Positions 34,001 to 45,639 of a DNA stretch of 64,000 bases are shown piece after piece. Within the stretch, counting starts at the first letter, position 1; the number at the start of each line of letters is the position of its first letter. The position numbers and the translations under genes were made by a program. Source of the stretch: Stratiolaelaps scimitus (taxonomy: Eukaryota; Arthropoda; Arachnida; Mesostigmata; Laelapidae); the NCBI GenBank assembly GCA_019614645.1, contig JABWDB010000038.1, forward strand, positions 1,054,001 through 1,118,000, read 5' to 3'. Under the pieces are notes generated by a model. The model did no database searches, was not told the DNA's origin, and saw nothing but the letters and a program-made list of their open reading frames with translations.

Positions 34001-34045
34001 ATATATAAAGATTATTGAATCACATATATATATATATATATTAAT
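33968..34045. repeat. (TA)n microsatellites with duplicated AAAGATTATTGAAT
   Basis: Two TA runs, each followed by AAAGATTATTGAAT, which suggests slippage duplication. From 34050 to 35020 I see no supported feature. Confidence 0.85.
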
Positions 34046-35027
34046 AAAGATTATTGAATTGCATTCCCGCAAACCATATTTGTCTACTAGGCATTATTAT
34101 TAGAGCGCTTGCAGCAGTTGACCATCTTCACCTATCAATTTGGTATACATATGTCTCAGGATACAACGGACACTACATACCTTTTTCTATTTTTGATGAC
34201 GGAGAATGCTAATGCAGATTAGGTTTCACATTCTAGATACAGCTACACCTCAGCTGTCTAGATGTCCATGCCCCATACCTAAATATGTCATCATTGACGT
34301 AGGGACTTCTGTACATCAAACGGGACGATGTTCTTCTCTCTTCTGATCTCGTTGACTTGCTCTTTTCAGTCGATTGGGTATCCCCTAGAGCACCTGTCAT
34401 TTATCCATTCGACGATCAATTCCAAATCGTGCGCGACAGGTGTTAAACCATACACGTCTTTTGTGATAGGTTGTTATCAACTATATTTCTGGTTATACAG
34501 CATGTGGAATGTAGACAACGAGCTTGTATCACAATAGTAACAACAACAACATACTGGCCTTAAAATGTGGGAACCGGAATATCTACGACAGCCCTTAACG
34601 ATTTTGCAATTGGAGCATCTACATAATAGATAATTTTTCAACACAATTAAATAACGTTGCTCTACTTGTCCAAAATGCTACATATATAATAATATCAAAT
34701 TAATTCGCATAATGATCACTTTGGATACACACATATTATGTGGCATATGTCGTATCGCGGGGCACAAATAGATTATACATAGTGTTATTCTAAAGAGTAT
34801 CATAATTGGATTGAATAGCAAATGGTTTCAAATTACTTCGTTTTATTTTTATCACTCGACACAATCCGACACCGAAGACATATGGTCGTCAAACAACAAT
34901 ACCTTGTACCTTGACTCGATGACGAAGTGATCCGCAAATCTTAAATCTAGTTCGAATTTTGAGCGATGAACTGATATTCTACATCCTGCGTGAGAAATAT
35001 GTCTATTTATGGTGCATATTTCTTTAG

Positions 35028-35179
35028 ATCTCTCAAAAGGATGTCTGCAAGCTCCACTCTTTCATTCTATCAACATCATTGTAGAACCCAAGCAGCAGCA
35101 TCGAATGGGACCGAGAACGTTGTCAAGAAAAACAAAGAACTCGTTCCCCACACGAGGAGCTTGCTTTGTCCTACCAAAA
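35028..35179 (+). CDS. Candidate internal exon (unrecognised)
   Basis: Bounded by a good acceptor (CATATTTCTTTAG at 35027) and a donor-like AAAA|GTAAAT (35180). The enclosed frame has 50 codons, starts in phase 1 and ends in phase 0. It includes SKGCLQAPLFHSINIIVEPK and a basic stretch. It has no similarity I can name. A second splice-bounded piece follows at 35.25-35.57 kb. Chance matches to splice consensus are common, so confidence is low. Confidence 0.25.
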
Positions 35180-35251
35180 GTAAATACGCAAAATTACCAG
35201 ATTACCATACGTAGAAAGGGAATATTTGAAAACCTCGTATTCTAGGCCAAT

Positions 35252-35566
35252 ATGAGCTCTGTCTCGTCCACACCCGTTCTGCTGTGCTGCGCCCTGGCAA
35301 AAAAAAGTCAGAGAGAGAGAGCGCAAAAGCGAGAGTGAGTCCACCCGTCTGGAGAGCTATGAGCTGGTAGGATCTGAAGAAATAGAAAAGCGGAGACACA
35401 AGATGGAAGGCAGGCCGTTGCTGTCAGAACCGGCAGTTCGGAGACTGCTTGTGGCCCACAGCTGTCGGAGCAATAGACGACGCTGGAGACTACCGAAACA
35501 GCTTCAATCCGTCCGCCTAGCCGACCCCCCCCCACCTTCGAATGGCTCGAAGGACAGCACTACGGG
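35252..35566 (+). CDS. Candidate exon ending at a consensus donor (unrecognised)
   Basis: The frame is open from 35252 to a strong donor (GGG|GTGAGT at 35567). It covers an Arg/Lys/Glu-rich part (RKSESESTRLESYELVGSEE) and then MEGRPLLSEPAVRRLL, with its ATG at 35403 in good context (AAGATGG). The region is purine-rich, so two other frames are also partly open, and an alternative donor (AGA|GTGAGT) lies at 35334. The true frame cannot be chosen without transcript data. Confidence 0.25.
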
Positions 35567-35911
35567 GTGAGTGCGGAGTCAAGAAGACTGAAAATGTTCG
35601 CTCTTCTTAGACAAGAATCAACTCAATCAGGGGGGCGAGGGAGAGAGAGAGGGAGTATGGAGACGTAAAGATAGAAAGAACGTGTATGGAAGGGCCTCTT
35701 CGAGGCCTCTTCATGATTAGCATTTTAATAAGGAGAAAGCAAGAATGAATGAATGAAAAAATGAAAGAAAAATATAGAAGAGAGACACAGACAGTGGCAT
35801 ACCACCACTCTGCTAATGCTCACACGGGCATCTCTTAGTACATGAACTTCCACTTCTGATACGAGAAGCACATGCACATCGGAGTCGACAAATTGTATAT
35901 ACCGAACGCAT

Positions 35912-35941
35912 TGAGAGAGAGAGAGAGAGAGAGAGAGTGAG
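35912..35941. repeat. (GA)n microsatellite
   Basis: GA run; similar short runs lie at 35640-35655. Confidence 0.9.
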
Positions 35942-36149
35942 AGGCTACAGCCCGCAAGTGTAAGAACCAAAATGTTCATGAAATATCAGACTAAGCGTGC
36001 AAGGATGATGTCCGTGCCGAGTTAGAGTCGATCTGGGCAGCGAATCAGGTTATCGTTCAGCTTGGACAGTGTCACTGTCCCCGAGATTCCATTCGTTCTC
36101 GAAAATATAAAGGCTGGTTAGGGCTGTGGAGCGAAGGGTGTTCCTAGTA

Positions 36150-36830
36150 AGCTGTTGAAACTGAACGCCTCGACTCTTGCTCGACCGGTCATCAAAGATC
36201 TGTACTTGACCCTCTTGTGTTCATTGTCTTTACGAATTTCGTTCTCTTAATATCTCGGCAGTTGGCAGCTGTAAGACAGTCGCGTATGCAGATGATACAT
36301 CATTGTTATATCGTCTAGACCTCGCTAGGCTTGACGAAGTGGTGCGTATTTCCCTTGCGTGTACGGAAAAGGCCATCGAGACATTCAAAACCCTTGGTCT
36401 TGTTGTCAACACCAGACTGTGTATAGTGCTATTTCGTCCCGCGGAAAATCTGCGATGTACAGGTGGTCACTCTTGGTAGGACACGAATTGAGTTCTTTGA
36501 GACTACCGAATGCTTGGGACCCTATCTGTGTGAGACATTAAAATGGCAGGGTCACATAAAATCTTTAGTCCCTAAATGCTACTCTATCGTTGCAGCTTTA
36601 AGACGTCTCGGACTAATAGATGTGCCGTTGTATTTCTCGTTAACAAGGTGCTGCTACTACGGAGTACAATAAGAGCTATGTATGTTTGGTGGAAGCCGCA
36701 GAGTTCCTGTTGATCATCTATTTACCTTGAACGAATTGGTCTTGGTCGATAGGCTTTATATTATGAGAAAGCCCTGCTTGCATTTAAGACTACGAGGATA
36801 CCGCTGAGATCTCATTTCCATTCACGACTC
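36150..36830 (+). pseudogene. LINE reverse transcriptase fragment
   Basis: SVLDPLVFIVFTNF near 36210 (motif B region) is followed in another frame by the catalytic YADD at 36285-36296 (KTVAYADDTSLLYRL). KAIETFKTLGLVVNT (motif D area) and CLGPYLCETLKWQGHIKSL (thumb region, about 36500) come next. The frame shifts several times and ends in stops. The N-terminal RT and the endonuclease are missing. Clade uncertain. From 36830 to 39040 no gene is supported. Confidence 0.7.
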
Positions 36831-39044
36831 ATAGACACATCTCACCTACAGCCCATCCTCTATGTGGGGTGTCGTTCCTCATGAAATTCGCTCACTCACT
36901 TCTGGTATAACTAGGATGTAATAATTTGAGTAGGTAGAAATGTATATAATTTTTACGAATGTGTAAGTAATGGTGTGGAATAATTACAATCAAACGATGC
37001 TATTGTCAAGATATTGTGCATGGTGACACTTATTTTTACTTCTTACTTTCCACGAGAATTTAAGTAGAAGTCCTACAGTACCAAGATAAAAAGAAACCTT
37101 ATTCAGGAGGGCTGGTCCTCATGAGGCATTCTTCGTTACAGAGAAAAGAAAAATTCTAGGTTTCGCAAATTGTTGTCAGATAATTATTTGTCCTCTTTTC
37201 AGGACAACGAAATTCGAGCTCGGTGTGCTTTGGTATGAGAGGGGATCGTGTCTAGACGTATAAGATCGAGTAAAATAATTACATTTAGTTAACTCAATTA
37301 TTTTCCGCGACACCTGATGAATTTTGGGCTATCAGCTGACATTATACTCGTTTGTCAGCAAAACATAACTTATTTCAATGCACCCTTTGCCCACCTTTGC
37401 CTTAACCCTATTAGATTAACATCTGTGACCAGTGTGCACTTTCAGAATTTGCCATCACTCCTGAGTTGACGTTCGAGAACAGGAACATCAACTCACCAAG
37501 GGCATCAACAATTTTGCCCTAGTTGTTTTTGCGGCAAGGTCGTCGCCGTTGCCAACGCCGTAGTTGAAGCTACTGCAGAGATGTATATGTAGTTCTCTTC
37601 TGCATCCAAAGTTTGAACAGCTCTATAATAATACTCAGTATTATAATACATCAGCTGTGTTCAAGGGCCCCATGGGTATCCTAAAGTGCGGCATCGCATC
37701 CTGTGTGCCTTATCCTTACGCCTCTGTACAAAGATGCACTAGTAGAGTGCTTTCTATTCTGTATAGCCTTGCGGCCACCTCCATCATATGACCACGTTGT
37801 CGTTGCTGTTGTTTCAAGCAAACAACGCAAATATGATCAAGAAAGCGTCACATGATCCGTTTTCAGGCTGGTATCATGAAAGTGAATTATTCGATAAGGG
37901 AAAACTTGCAACTTACGTATTTTAATCAGAGTAAACTACGTTCTGAAGTCAACATTTTTTCATTATTACCATGATATTAGAATTGTTACTTATTAAATGC
38001 ACTCTACCTATTATAATTTCTATGCACGTTGGGTTCGAGACTTGGATAAGCTTGGCTATACATTGAGAGGAAGGTTGTATGCCAGGATGTACTCTGTTTG
38101 TGAGCTGTATAATAGACAATATGAAGAGATGATATAAGAGAGTGAGAATCTCTTGTCGATTTGATGGCTACGGATCTACCACTGGTCATATCTTTCCAAC
38201 GTAGATATTGGACAAGTTTTTCCTTGCTTCGATCTACACGGCTCTACACTTAAGCATTCTTAATTAATAATAATGAAATATTGGCTGTTCCTCTCACTGA
38301 TTTTAAAAAATGATTAAAAATCAAACGTTTTCCTCATTACTACCTTGAGCTTCGGTTATATATGTTGGCTATTTGACTGTGAGCTCCGATTATTGGGGTA
38401 TAGGCTTGCAGCCTATACTTCGTAACTCTAAGCTAACCTCTCTGAGTGTTCAAGTGACACAAATATATTGTGGTGGACATCGAGAGATCGTATATTGGAA
38501 AAAGATGCATGGTGGCTCGAATATATGATTATTAATGTGTTTTTTTTTGTAATAATTTTACAGCCTTTAGTTAATGAGAACCAAGTGATCCCTGTTTCGT
38601 CCTTAGCAAAATGTCGTATGTTCAGATGTTCTTATCTTCTATTACTGGAAGTCCAGTAACTTGTTATTAAAAGTATTTAACTGGACAAAATGTTGGTATT
38701 AATTTGAACATCTTAATGACGCCCTTTTTAGTGGCAACAATGTAGATGATTTTCCAAACAGTCTAAATATTGACTTCGGCCCTACGATAAGGCATCAGGT
38801 CTTATACAACAGGGACTAGAAGGTAGTCCAGAAAAGACCAGAATGACGCTCAGCAATACGCACCAATGGTAACTGAAACACAAAATCGTCAGTACATGAA
38901 GACGCGAGGTCATTAACTTCCGTGAGTAAGACTTACAATTTAACATAAAAATACACAATTAAACAATGATCTTCCATATTAATACAATCTCTATAAATAT
39001 GTCATTTTACTATAGACACTGACATACTGTGCTATTTTTTTTTT

Positions 39045-39093
39045 GGAAAACCGTTAGTGCAGAAGTTAGTACCTTCTGCACTAACGGTTTTCC
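39045..39093. repeat. Perfect 21-bp hairpin with 7-nt loop
   Basis: GGAAAACCGTTAGTGCAGAAG (39045-39065) pairs exactly with 39073-39093 around the loop TTAGTAC. A 10-nt T-run precedes it on the plus strand. It is too short for a typical microRNA precursor and could be a fold-back insertion or template-switch product. Confidence 0.85.
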
Positions 39094-39256
39094 ACACTAC
39101 TGCATTCAGTTTTTGATTCACAGTTAAGCTGTGTGGCACCCACTTGCGGTTCAACTTTTTCTTACCGATACCACGGAATAAGATGACAATAACTAAACCC
39201 TCACTAACTTTAACGCCTCGGCTATTTCATGACCCTCAGCTCGATGATGTTAGAGG

Positions 39257-39328
39257 TACATTTAAAGGTTTGCTGGCTTATTAAAGGGCCTGCAGTGTTA
39301 CAATGCTTAAGTTCACTTATATGTCACT
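39257..39328 (-). repeat. Dispersed repeat tail, copy 5 (antisense)
   Basis: The minus strand reads TGACATATAAG, TTAAGCATTGTAACACTGCAG, then CCTTTAATAAGCCAGCAAACC: the same blocks as at 708-776. Confidence 0.6.
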
Positions 39329-39731
39329 ATCTCATGCACTTTTCACACATTTTCATCATTCATCGTATTTTTTTGGACATCGCGGACACGGTTGGACACT
39401 AGTTTAGCCCCTTTAAAACTTACTGACTCAGTAGCGCACAGGTTTATACAATGAGGCAGACAATCCATCAACTGCATCGAACTATTTTTTTTATCTGGGT
39501 TGCATCACAACTCTTAAAGTAGTAGCGTTAAAACACTGCTCGAAACTCGTAACGGTCCATTTTGGCGACACCGTCCCGTTATGTCGCTTCCACTCGTAGA
39601 TGTCGTGAAAACAAATGATATCACCGATCACCGATTAGTTTTTTGTTTCAAGTATCGCCCTTGCCACTAAAACATAAACCATCCGCCGCTGGTGAGTCGA
39701 ACATGCCGATAGGGAAAACCTGTTGACCCAC

Positions 39732-39970
39732 CTTGTATAGTTAACACAGCATCTTGTTTATCTGTGAAGCCACTTTTAGGATTAGTGGAAGTCAATTTTT
39801 TCGTAACTATTACGTCTGCCTCCCATATATTATATACACAATGACCGTACGCAGTTGTTTTGGTTTCCAGACCAACTTGGTAATTGTAGAATTGACCGAC
39901 ATTAATATCAAGGTCACCAAAAGTATCGCAAGGATGGGCTTTCTTCTTATATATATCCCATGATTCAGTA
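39732..39970 (-). CDS. Candidate exon of an unrecognised protein
   Basis: The minus-strand frame (open from 40026 to 39667) contains coding-like text: AHPCDTFGDLDINVGQFYNY, then GLETKTTAYGHCVYNIWEAD. It ends at a donor-like ACAAG|GTGGGT (exon end 39732). A plausible acceptor (ATATATAAG) lies near 39970. Two cysteines and a regular mix of polar and aromatic residues suggest an extracellular domain, but I cannot name a family. It may be host or an eroded transposon gene. Confidence 0.25.
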
Positions 39971-40260
39971 TTGGAGAAAAAACACTTAAAGAATATTCGT
40001 ATACAAATCCGACCAAAGATAGGCAAACAAACGCAGTTTTCAATGACGGCTGTTTGGGTATATCTCGCAATATTCTAGGGCACGACAGATGCCGTAGCGA
40101 AAACTCAACTGAAACTCTACTTAGAAACAGAGCGATTTTTTTACATATCATTACGGCATTTTGTATCACATCAGCCTGACTTAAATCTATCCTAAACATA
40201 TAAATTTGCTGTCTGTTTCAAGTAAAGAAATCCTTTGTTTTCGTTGAAAGCTATCGAGAT

Positions 40261-40479
40261 TTGAGTAAGGAAAACAAAAAAGATCTTATGGTCATTTGTC
40301 TACACCACAACCCATCTCAACCTGCAAAGAACAGCACATACAAGGAACGCAGGCGTCCAGCCCGTCACAGGGCATCCGACGGCGCAATAATTGCGAGTGC
40401 TCATCTTGACGACCATAGCAAGGAGTCAAGTTTGTTGTCTGTTGTGGGTGGCCGGCTTAAGAAAGAGTTGAAAATTTGA
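40261..40479 (+). CDS. Small ORF or possible terminal exon (unrecognised)
   Basis: A 72-codon frame; after an acceptor-like CTGCAAAG (about 40329) it reads NSTYKERRRPARHRASDGAI and ends GGRLKKELKI with a stop at 40477. It is basic and hydrophilic. The codon text looks more gene-like than its surroundings, but the length is within chance and no partner exon was found. Confidence 0.2.
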   Translation: MSKENKKDLMVICLHHNPSQPAKNSTYKERRRPARHRASDGAIIASAHLDDHSKESSLLSVVGGRLKKELKI

Positions 40480-40904
40480 AAGAATAATGCGATTGCTTCG
40501 AGTTGGAGAAATAATGGGGTCACAACGGGGGTGAGGGAGTGGGTGGGGGGTGATTATGGGGTAAAATGGAGAGAAGCTGAGATAGGAACATTCATAGGAA
40601 GGAGCGTCGGGAACGACAAACAATAGAAGCCGACCTAGAAGAGGAAAAGGACAATAAGAGGAAATGGCGAATGAAAAGACGACGAAGCCGAACTTTGGCG
40701 AAGCTTTCAGGCGTCAGCCGTGAAGGCGGTGATGGTCGTGGTCAGGTATGAAATTTGAAGTTTGCCCCCGCAATTTTTCAGGACAAGCAGGCCTAGTCTC
40801 TTACTATTTGGTTTTCTCACACTCGCGGAACAGTGTGGTGATCGGACTAGCTCAGAATGCAGGGCCAGGAGCACAAGGGGGTGGGTACTAAGTGAAAAGC
40901 GGAC

Positions 40905-40926
40905 ACTGCTGCTGCTGCTGCTGCTG
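40905..40926. repeat. (CTG)7 microsatellite
   Basis: Trinucleotide run; translated it would be poly-Leu (+) or poly-Gln/Ser (-). Confidence 0.9.
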
Positions 40927-42303
40927 AGGGGTGCGGGGTGTGTGGAAGGCAGACAGGCAAGGCTCATAAGTGAAAGAATGGAAAGGACTCGTCCAGCTGT
41001 GGGTCAGCAAAAGCTCTTGTGGCTCACAGCCGTACTTGACTAGTGTGATTGGAATCGGCCAGGTCAGACCGTGTGTACGAGGATGAAAGCCGAAGTAGAA
41101 GGTATAGGAGCTCGGAGTGGGGGTGTGCGGGTTGGTGGCTAGACCCAGAGGATGAAGAGCCAACGGCAGTCGTGAGTCATCGATATAATACTTTACGGTA
41201 GAGTTGTGGGAGGCTCAATGGATCCGTATGTCGTCAAGGGTGCTACGCAGCTAGCTTGCGTACTCACTTACGCAGTTGGTACATCCTGCACGAACGAAAG
41301 TGAGCATCGTCAGAAAATAGCTGCTCATGTCACTTGTGTTATCCCGGCGTGGGTGGCAGGACTGGGATCACAGCTAAATACCTTTTTCGCAGTCTTCGCT
41401 TACAGTTAAATGGGCTGCCCTACTTGGTCCACTCAGTGTTTTTCGCGAATAACTCTAGAACAAATTGGAGTGGTTCGTCACGTACTCACTGCTGTAGTGT
41501 TTTCTTTTGCCGCGAAAATCAGCTCAAAGGACAAGGAGATCTTCACGCGCTCGCTCACTTACTCATTTAATGCTTCCCCACCTAACGCTAAGCACTGTCC
41601 TATACAAGCAGTTCACTACTGAATCGTTGCTCTTCATGACAAAGGCGGATCAATTCGCTGATTTACTGTTTATACAAAAGGAATAAATTTAATTACGGAA
41701 CATAGTATTATTTCTATTAACAGTTAAGCATGATTATTTAGCGTTATTATGGCAGGGAATATGACACACCTTTTCATTCATATTCTGTAGGGTCTCATAC
41801 AACAGTTTGAGACAAATGAAAAACTCCCATTGGATGTAAGGATAATGCAGTTGTCTATGAGACGTCAGCTGCTCCGTAATAGGATCGAATGAGACACAGC
41901 ATCAAAAGATCTTTGATGATTGCACCGACGCGTCACTTCAACGATGATGACAGTCACGGAATAGGCGGAACTCGTTAATGCACACCGATGTTGTCACCAA
42001 CAATAAAGCAAATTTGGCCATATGTGACCAATATATACCGATCTAGTGTACTACATATCTTATATATGACATATTGTGTAATACTGCTCCTGTGCAGATC
42101 AATAAACACACCAGCACCAAACATAAAATTTTTGTTTTATAATGGGAATAGTCATATTTACATCAGTGGTAGGCGTCATAGTATTTCACAAGTAGCGCTT
42201 TTTCGTGTCGAGCCCCGAGAATCATCTGTCGAATAGCATGCGTACACGTTGAGCTGTGTTTCGCAACGGTGGAAATATGACTATAGTCCAAGATGGAAAT
42301 TAC

Positions 42304-42501
42304 CTTGATGACAGCGGGAGCGATCTTTGGTAGGGACGATCGAGGCTGAGGAGCAGAGAAAGCTACAGGAAATATGGCGGAAATCTTTGGTTCGCTTGGC
42401 AGTTTTCCACTGCGACTCTCATGGTCGCTCAGTCTCATTGCTCTGCTGCTGCCGCCGCTGTTGCTTTTCCATTTCTCGAAGAACGGCCTGCTTGCCGCCA
42501 T
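42304..42501 (-). CDS. Candidate first coding exon (unrecognised)
   Basis: On the minus strand, ATG at 42501 (CATCATATGGCGG) opens 66 codons ending exactly at a good donor (ATCAAG|GTAATT, exon end 42304), phase 0. The text begins MAASRPFFEKWKSNSGGSSR and is Ser-, Pro- and Lys-rich, typical of a disordered N-terminus. GC-rich sequence with CpGs lies upstream (42560-42960), as expected for a 5' region. No second exon was identified and the family is unknown. Confidence 0.35.
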
Positions 42502-43696
42502 ATGATGGATGATTCTAGATGGGTCTTTAGGATCATGGATATGAAGGAATGGAGGGCGCCTTTAGGAGTTTAGGATCAGAGATCAGGGCAGAAGCGAGTG
42601 AGGAGGAGGCTGCGGTGGCGGCGGTCGTGGCAATGGGACTCTACGGATATAGCTAGCGAGCGAATGAGAGACTTCGAAAGTACGTCTGAGTAGTCGTAGT
42701 AGTGCTCAACGGAAAGGAAATACATCCGATCCCGGGAGAGATTGTGCAGGAACGGGATTGGGCAAACGAGCAAAGGATCCATCCGAGCAACGTTGGGTGT
42801 TGGCTGTTTACGAGGAAGATCCACGTGGAGGTGAACGAGGAGAGAATGAAAGCGGAAGAGACAGAGTTCCCCTCATCGTTGACTCGGCCGAGAGGTTAAG
42901 CTCCTCAAAAGACAGGCAACCGCCGGTCAACTTTGCCGGGATGTATTAAGGTTGCTGGATCGCCACCTGTGCGGTGGGGCCGCTGCTTCTATATATGGCG
43001 CTACCTACGTCATAGACATAGGAATGGGGAATTGCAATATATGATGATTGAATAATCATCTACATCATCTCACATTGTATAATTTCGCGTTTGCCACTGC
43101 TAAACAGATGGTCGTTTAACATCAATAGAGATACCTTCTTGGGCATTTCGCTCTTCGAAGCGGGGCAGTTAAATTGAACAGATGCGCTAATCATGTTCTT
43201 ATAAATGCGTACAGGTGTCAGGCATAAACAAAACCACTCGCTGCCTTCAAGCGATACCTCAAATAGCCAGTAACTATGACGTTCGGTTAACGGTCTTTAG
43301 AATCTTTCATTAATGCAGACTCAAGGGAAGAGATAGACTCTCAGCAGAAGATGGTTTTAGCAGGCAGAGGCGTTTTGTCATCCACGTCAACCCCTCTGCA
43401 CTGCATCGGCCCACTTTCACAGAGATTGGAATGTCTCTGGTAGTGTCCGTGCGTTTGAAGAAAATTTACTCTTCTCAAAAAAAAAATCTTTCATTAAGTT
43501 CATTTTAAGTTGCGCTCGTTTTCAAGTTTCTTCTATATTTGGCATTTGCTCATTGCTTCGACTATTGCGACCAGTGTCTGGGAAGCAATACACAGCTGAT
43601 TGATAACCAAAGGCAGGAGCTGTTTTTTGCTCAGGTTCTAGTTTTATCGTTGCGATAACCATCTTAGCTCACATAGTTCCGCCTGTTTGTTGTTAT

Positions 43697-43721
43697 CGTA
43701 TATATATATATATATATATAT
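43697..43721. repeat. (TA)n microsatellite
   Basis: TA run. Confidence 0.9.
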
Positions 43722-44481
43722 GGACCCTCCTCCAAATTCCTACGTTGGCGGCTGGGTTAGTTGGTATAATGACATCGTCCCCCAAAGGGCCAAGCGCCGG
43801 AGAGTCCAGCCCCTCCCGGGGTGTCCCCCACACATGAATATTCCGTCGGTCCATCGCTACTGACAATACGCCAAAGGCACGCGGTGGTTCGCCTTCTATT
43901 CCGAAGACCCACACGTGTGACATTGTGATGGAGTGGGAACCGCTCACACTTGACGCTTGTCCGTTGCCAATGGTGGCATTCTCCTTCAGGCAGGGCATCC
44001 ATCTTCAAGACACACCGGCCAGCACTTGCCCGTACACAGCAAACCCACACACCATACATACACAGCTCAGCCAGACACGACTCCACTCCAGTAGCAGCCG
44101 TCGCGATGCTGCTGCTACTAAGGATTATTTCTGCTGCTTCTGATGCTGTCACTACTCGGCCCGGCAATATTCGCCTACTATTCGCCTTTCTCTGTCCTGT
44201 AACGGACAAGCACGATGAGGCGGATAACGAAGCAAGCGGACGTATCTAAGACAACCCCATATGCCTCCATCGATTTGCCAACAGCGCCTGTAAAACCGAC
44301 AGCTATTAATATATACGTTGTAATTCGGGCATAGAGAAGAGGGTAGAGGAACAGAAACCAACTTCGGTACGAACAACATCGGTGCCTCCATGAGACGGAA
44401 GATGATGTGCGAACACGAGCTCCCCTTCTAACACACTTTCGTTTATTTCCTACATTTAGTAGAAATGTCGTCCAACCATTC

Positions 44482-44482
<1 letters not shown>

Positions 44483-44519
<37 letters not shown>
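44483..44519. repeat. (TA)n microsatellite
   Basis: TA run of about 36 nt. Confidence 0.9.
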
Positions 44520-44520
<1 letters not shown>

Positions 44521-45366
44521 CTAAATTGTTTTCACTTTCGTAATGGTTCGTATAACTTCGGAAGTATTAACTCGGTGAAGTTGTAGAAAACTATACTGGG
44601 ACAAAATGGCAAACATTGTCCTATTTCTTTCTGCAGAAAGTTAACTAGTTTAGTGACGTTTAGGTTGACACAAGCGATAATCATTACTACGAAGTCTACA
44701 ATTACCTCATATTGAATCTTGGCCGACAACCGTCGCCTATCACAGCTACCCCACAGGTTTGCCCGTAAATTTTATGTGGTCATCATGAAACTAGCCAGAG
44801 GTATGTGTGGAGTGCAATAATGATAATATTTGTGCAGTGGCCAGAGCATTTTGTCGCGTCTCGATGTTGTCTCCCATGGTCTAAAGACATACGAGCCAAT
44901 TCCTTCCCTTTTCATCCTTAGACTAAACGTGACTTTGTCCATAGGCAGACAAGCAGGCAGACAGACACCCATATTGTATTAGGTTGGACCGATCATCGCT
45001 GAGTGTGCCGGAGTGACGATTATTATTATTATACAAGCCACTAAGCAACCCATCCACTAGCGTGCAAAGACATGAATGGACACCAATATGATACTATGTA
45101 CCGCCAGTGCATAGATAGATTTCGTCAAACTGAGCGAGGGCCAGTAGCATCCCTCGTATTCAGCCTGTTTCTACGTATACTGATATTATGCAGGAACACC
45201 AGCAGTAAGGTAGAAGAGAGAGCGAACTTGATGTTGGCTTGTGTCTATAAAGTGATTGATTGACGAGTTCCTATGCTTTCTCAGGCAGCAGGTGTGGCAA
45301 AGCATGTCACGTAAGATGTCACATACTTTACACATTTAAAGAAACTGCTTCGAGACATCTTCAATC

Positions 45367-45394
45367 CTATATATATATATATATATATATATAT
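45367..45394. repeat. (TA)n microsatellite
   Basis: TA run. Confidence 0.9.
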
Positions 45395-45639
45395 CGCGAA
45401 TCTGGAGAGACCCGCGGTCTTGTACAGAAAGCCCTGGTTTAAAGAAACAAGGCTGTCTGTTCCGCTCATGAACGCGTAGTAACAAGGTGTTCGTTGGTCT
45501 AACCGACCCTGACAGTCTTCTGTATATCCAACACGAGGAACAGCTATTGTCGTCGTCGTCAACGAAAAACAAGGCAGCTTTGTCCGACCCTAGTCGCCTG
45601 CCTCACCACGCGTTCGGTCCCGTGCTGACTTAAGACCAA

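Noticed and set aside
43693..44209. Overlapping 101- and 150-codon ORFs on the minus strand
   Set aside because: Two different frames look equally protein-like in this GC-richer patch; there is no domain, and one runs into a TA microsatellite.
44980..45005. TTAGGTTGG resembling a mariner terminus (also at 58183)
   Set aside because: Only about 9-10 bases match, with no transposase text or second end nearby.
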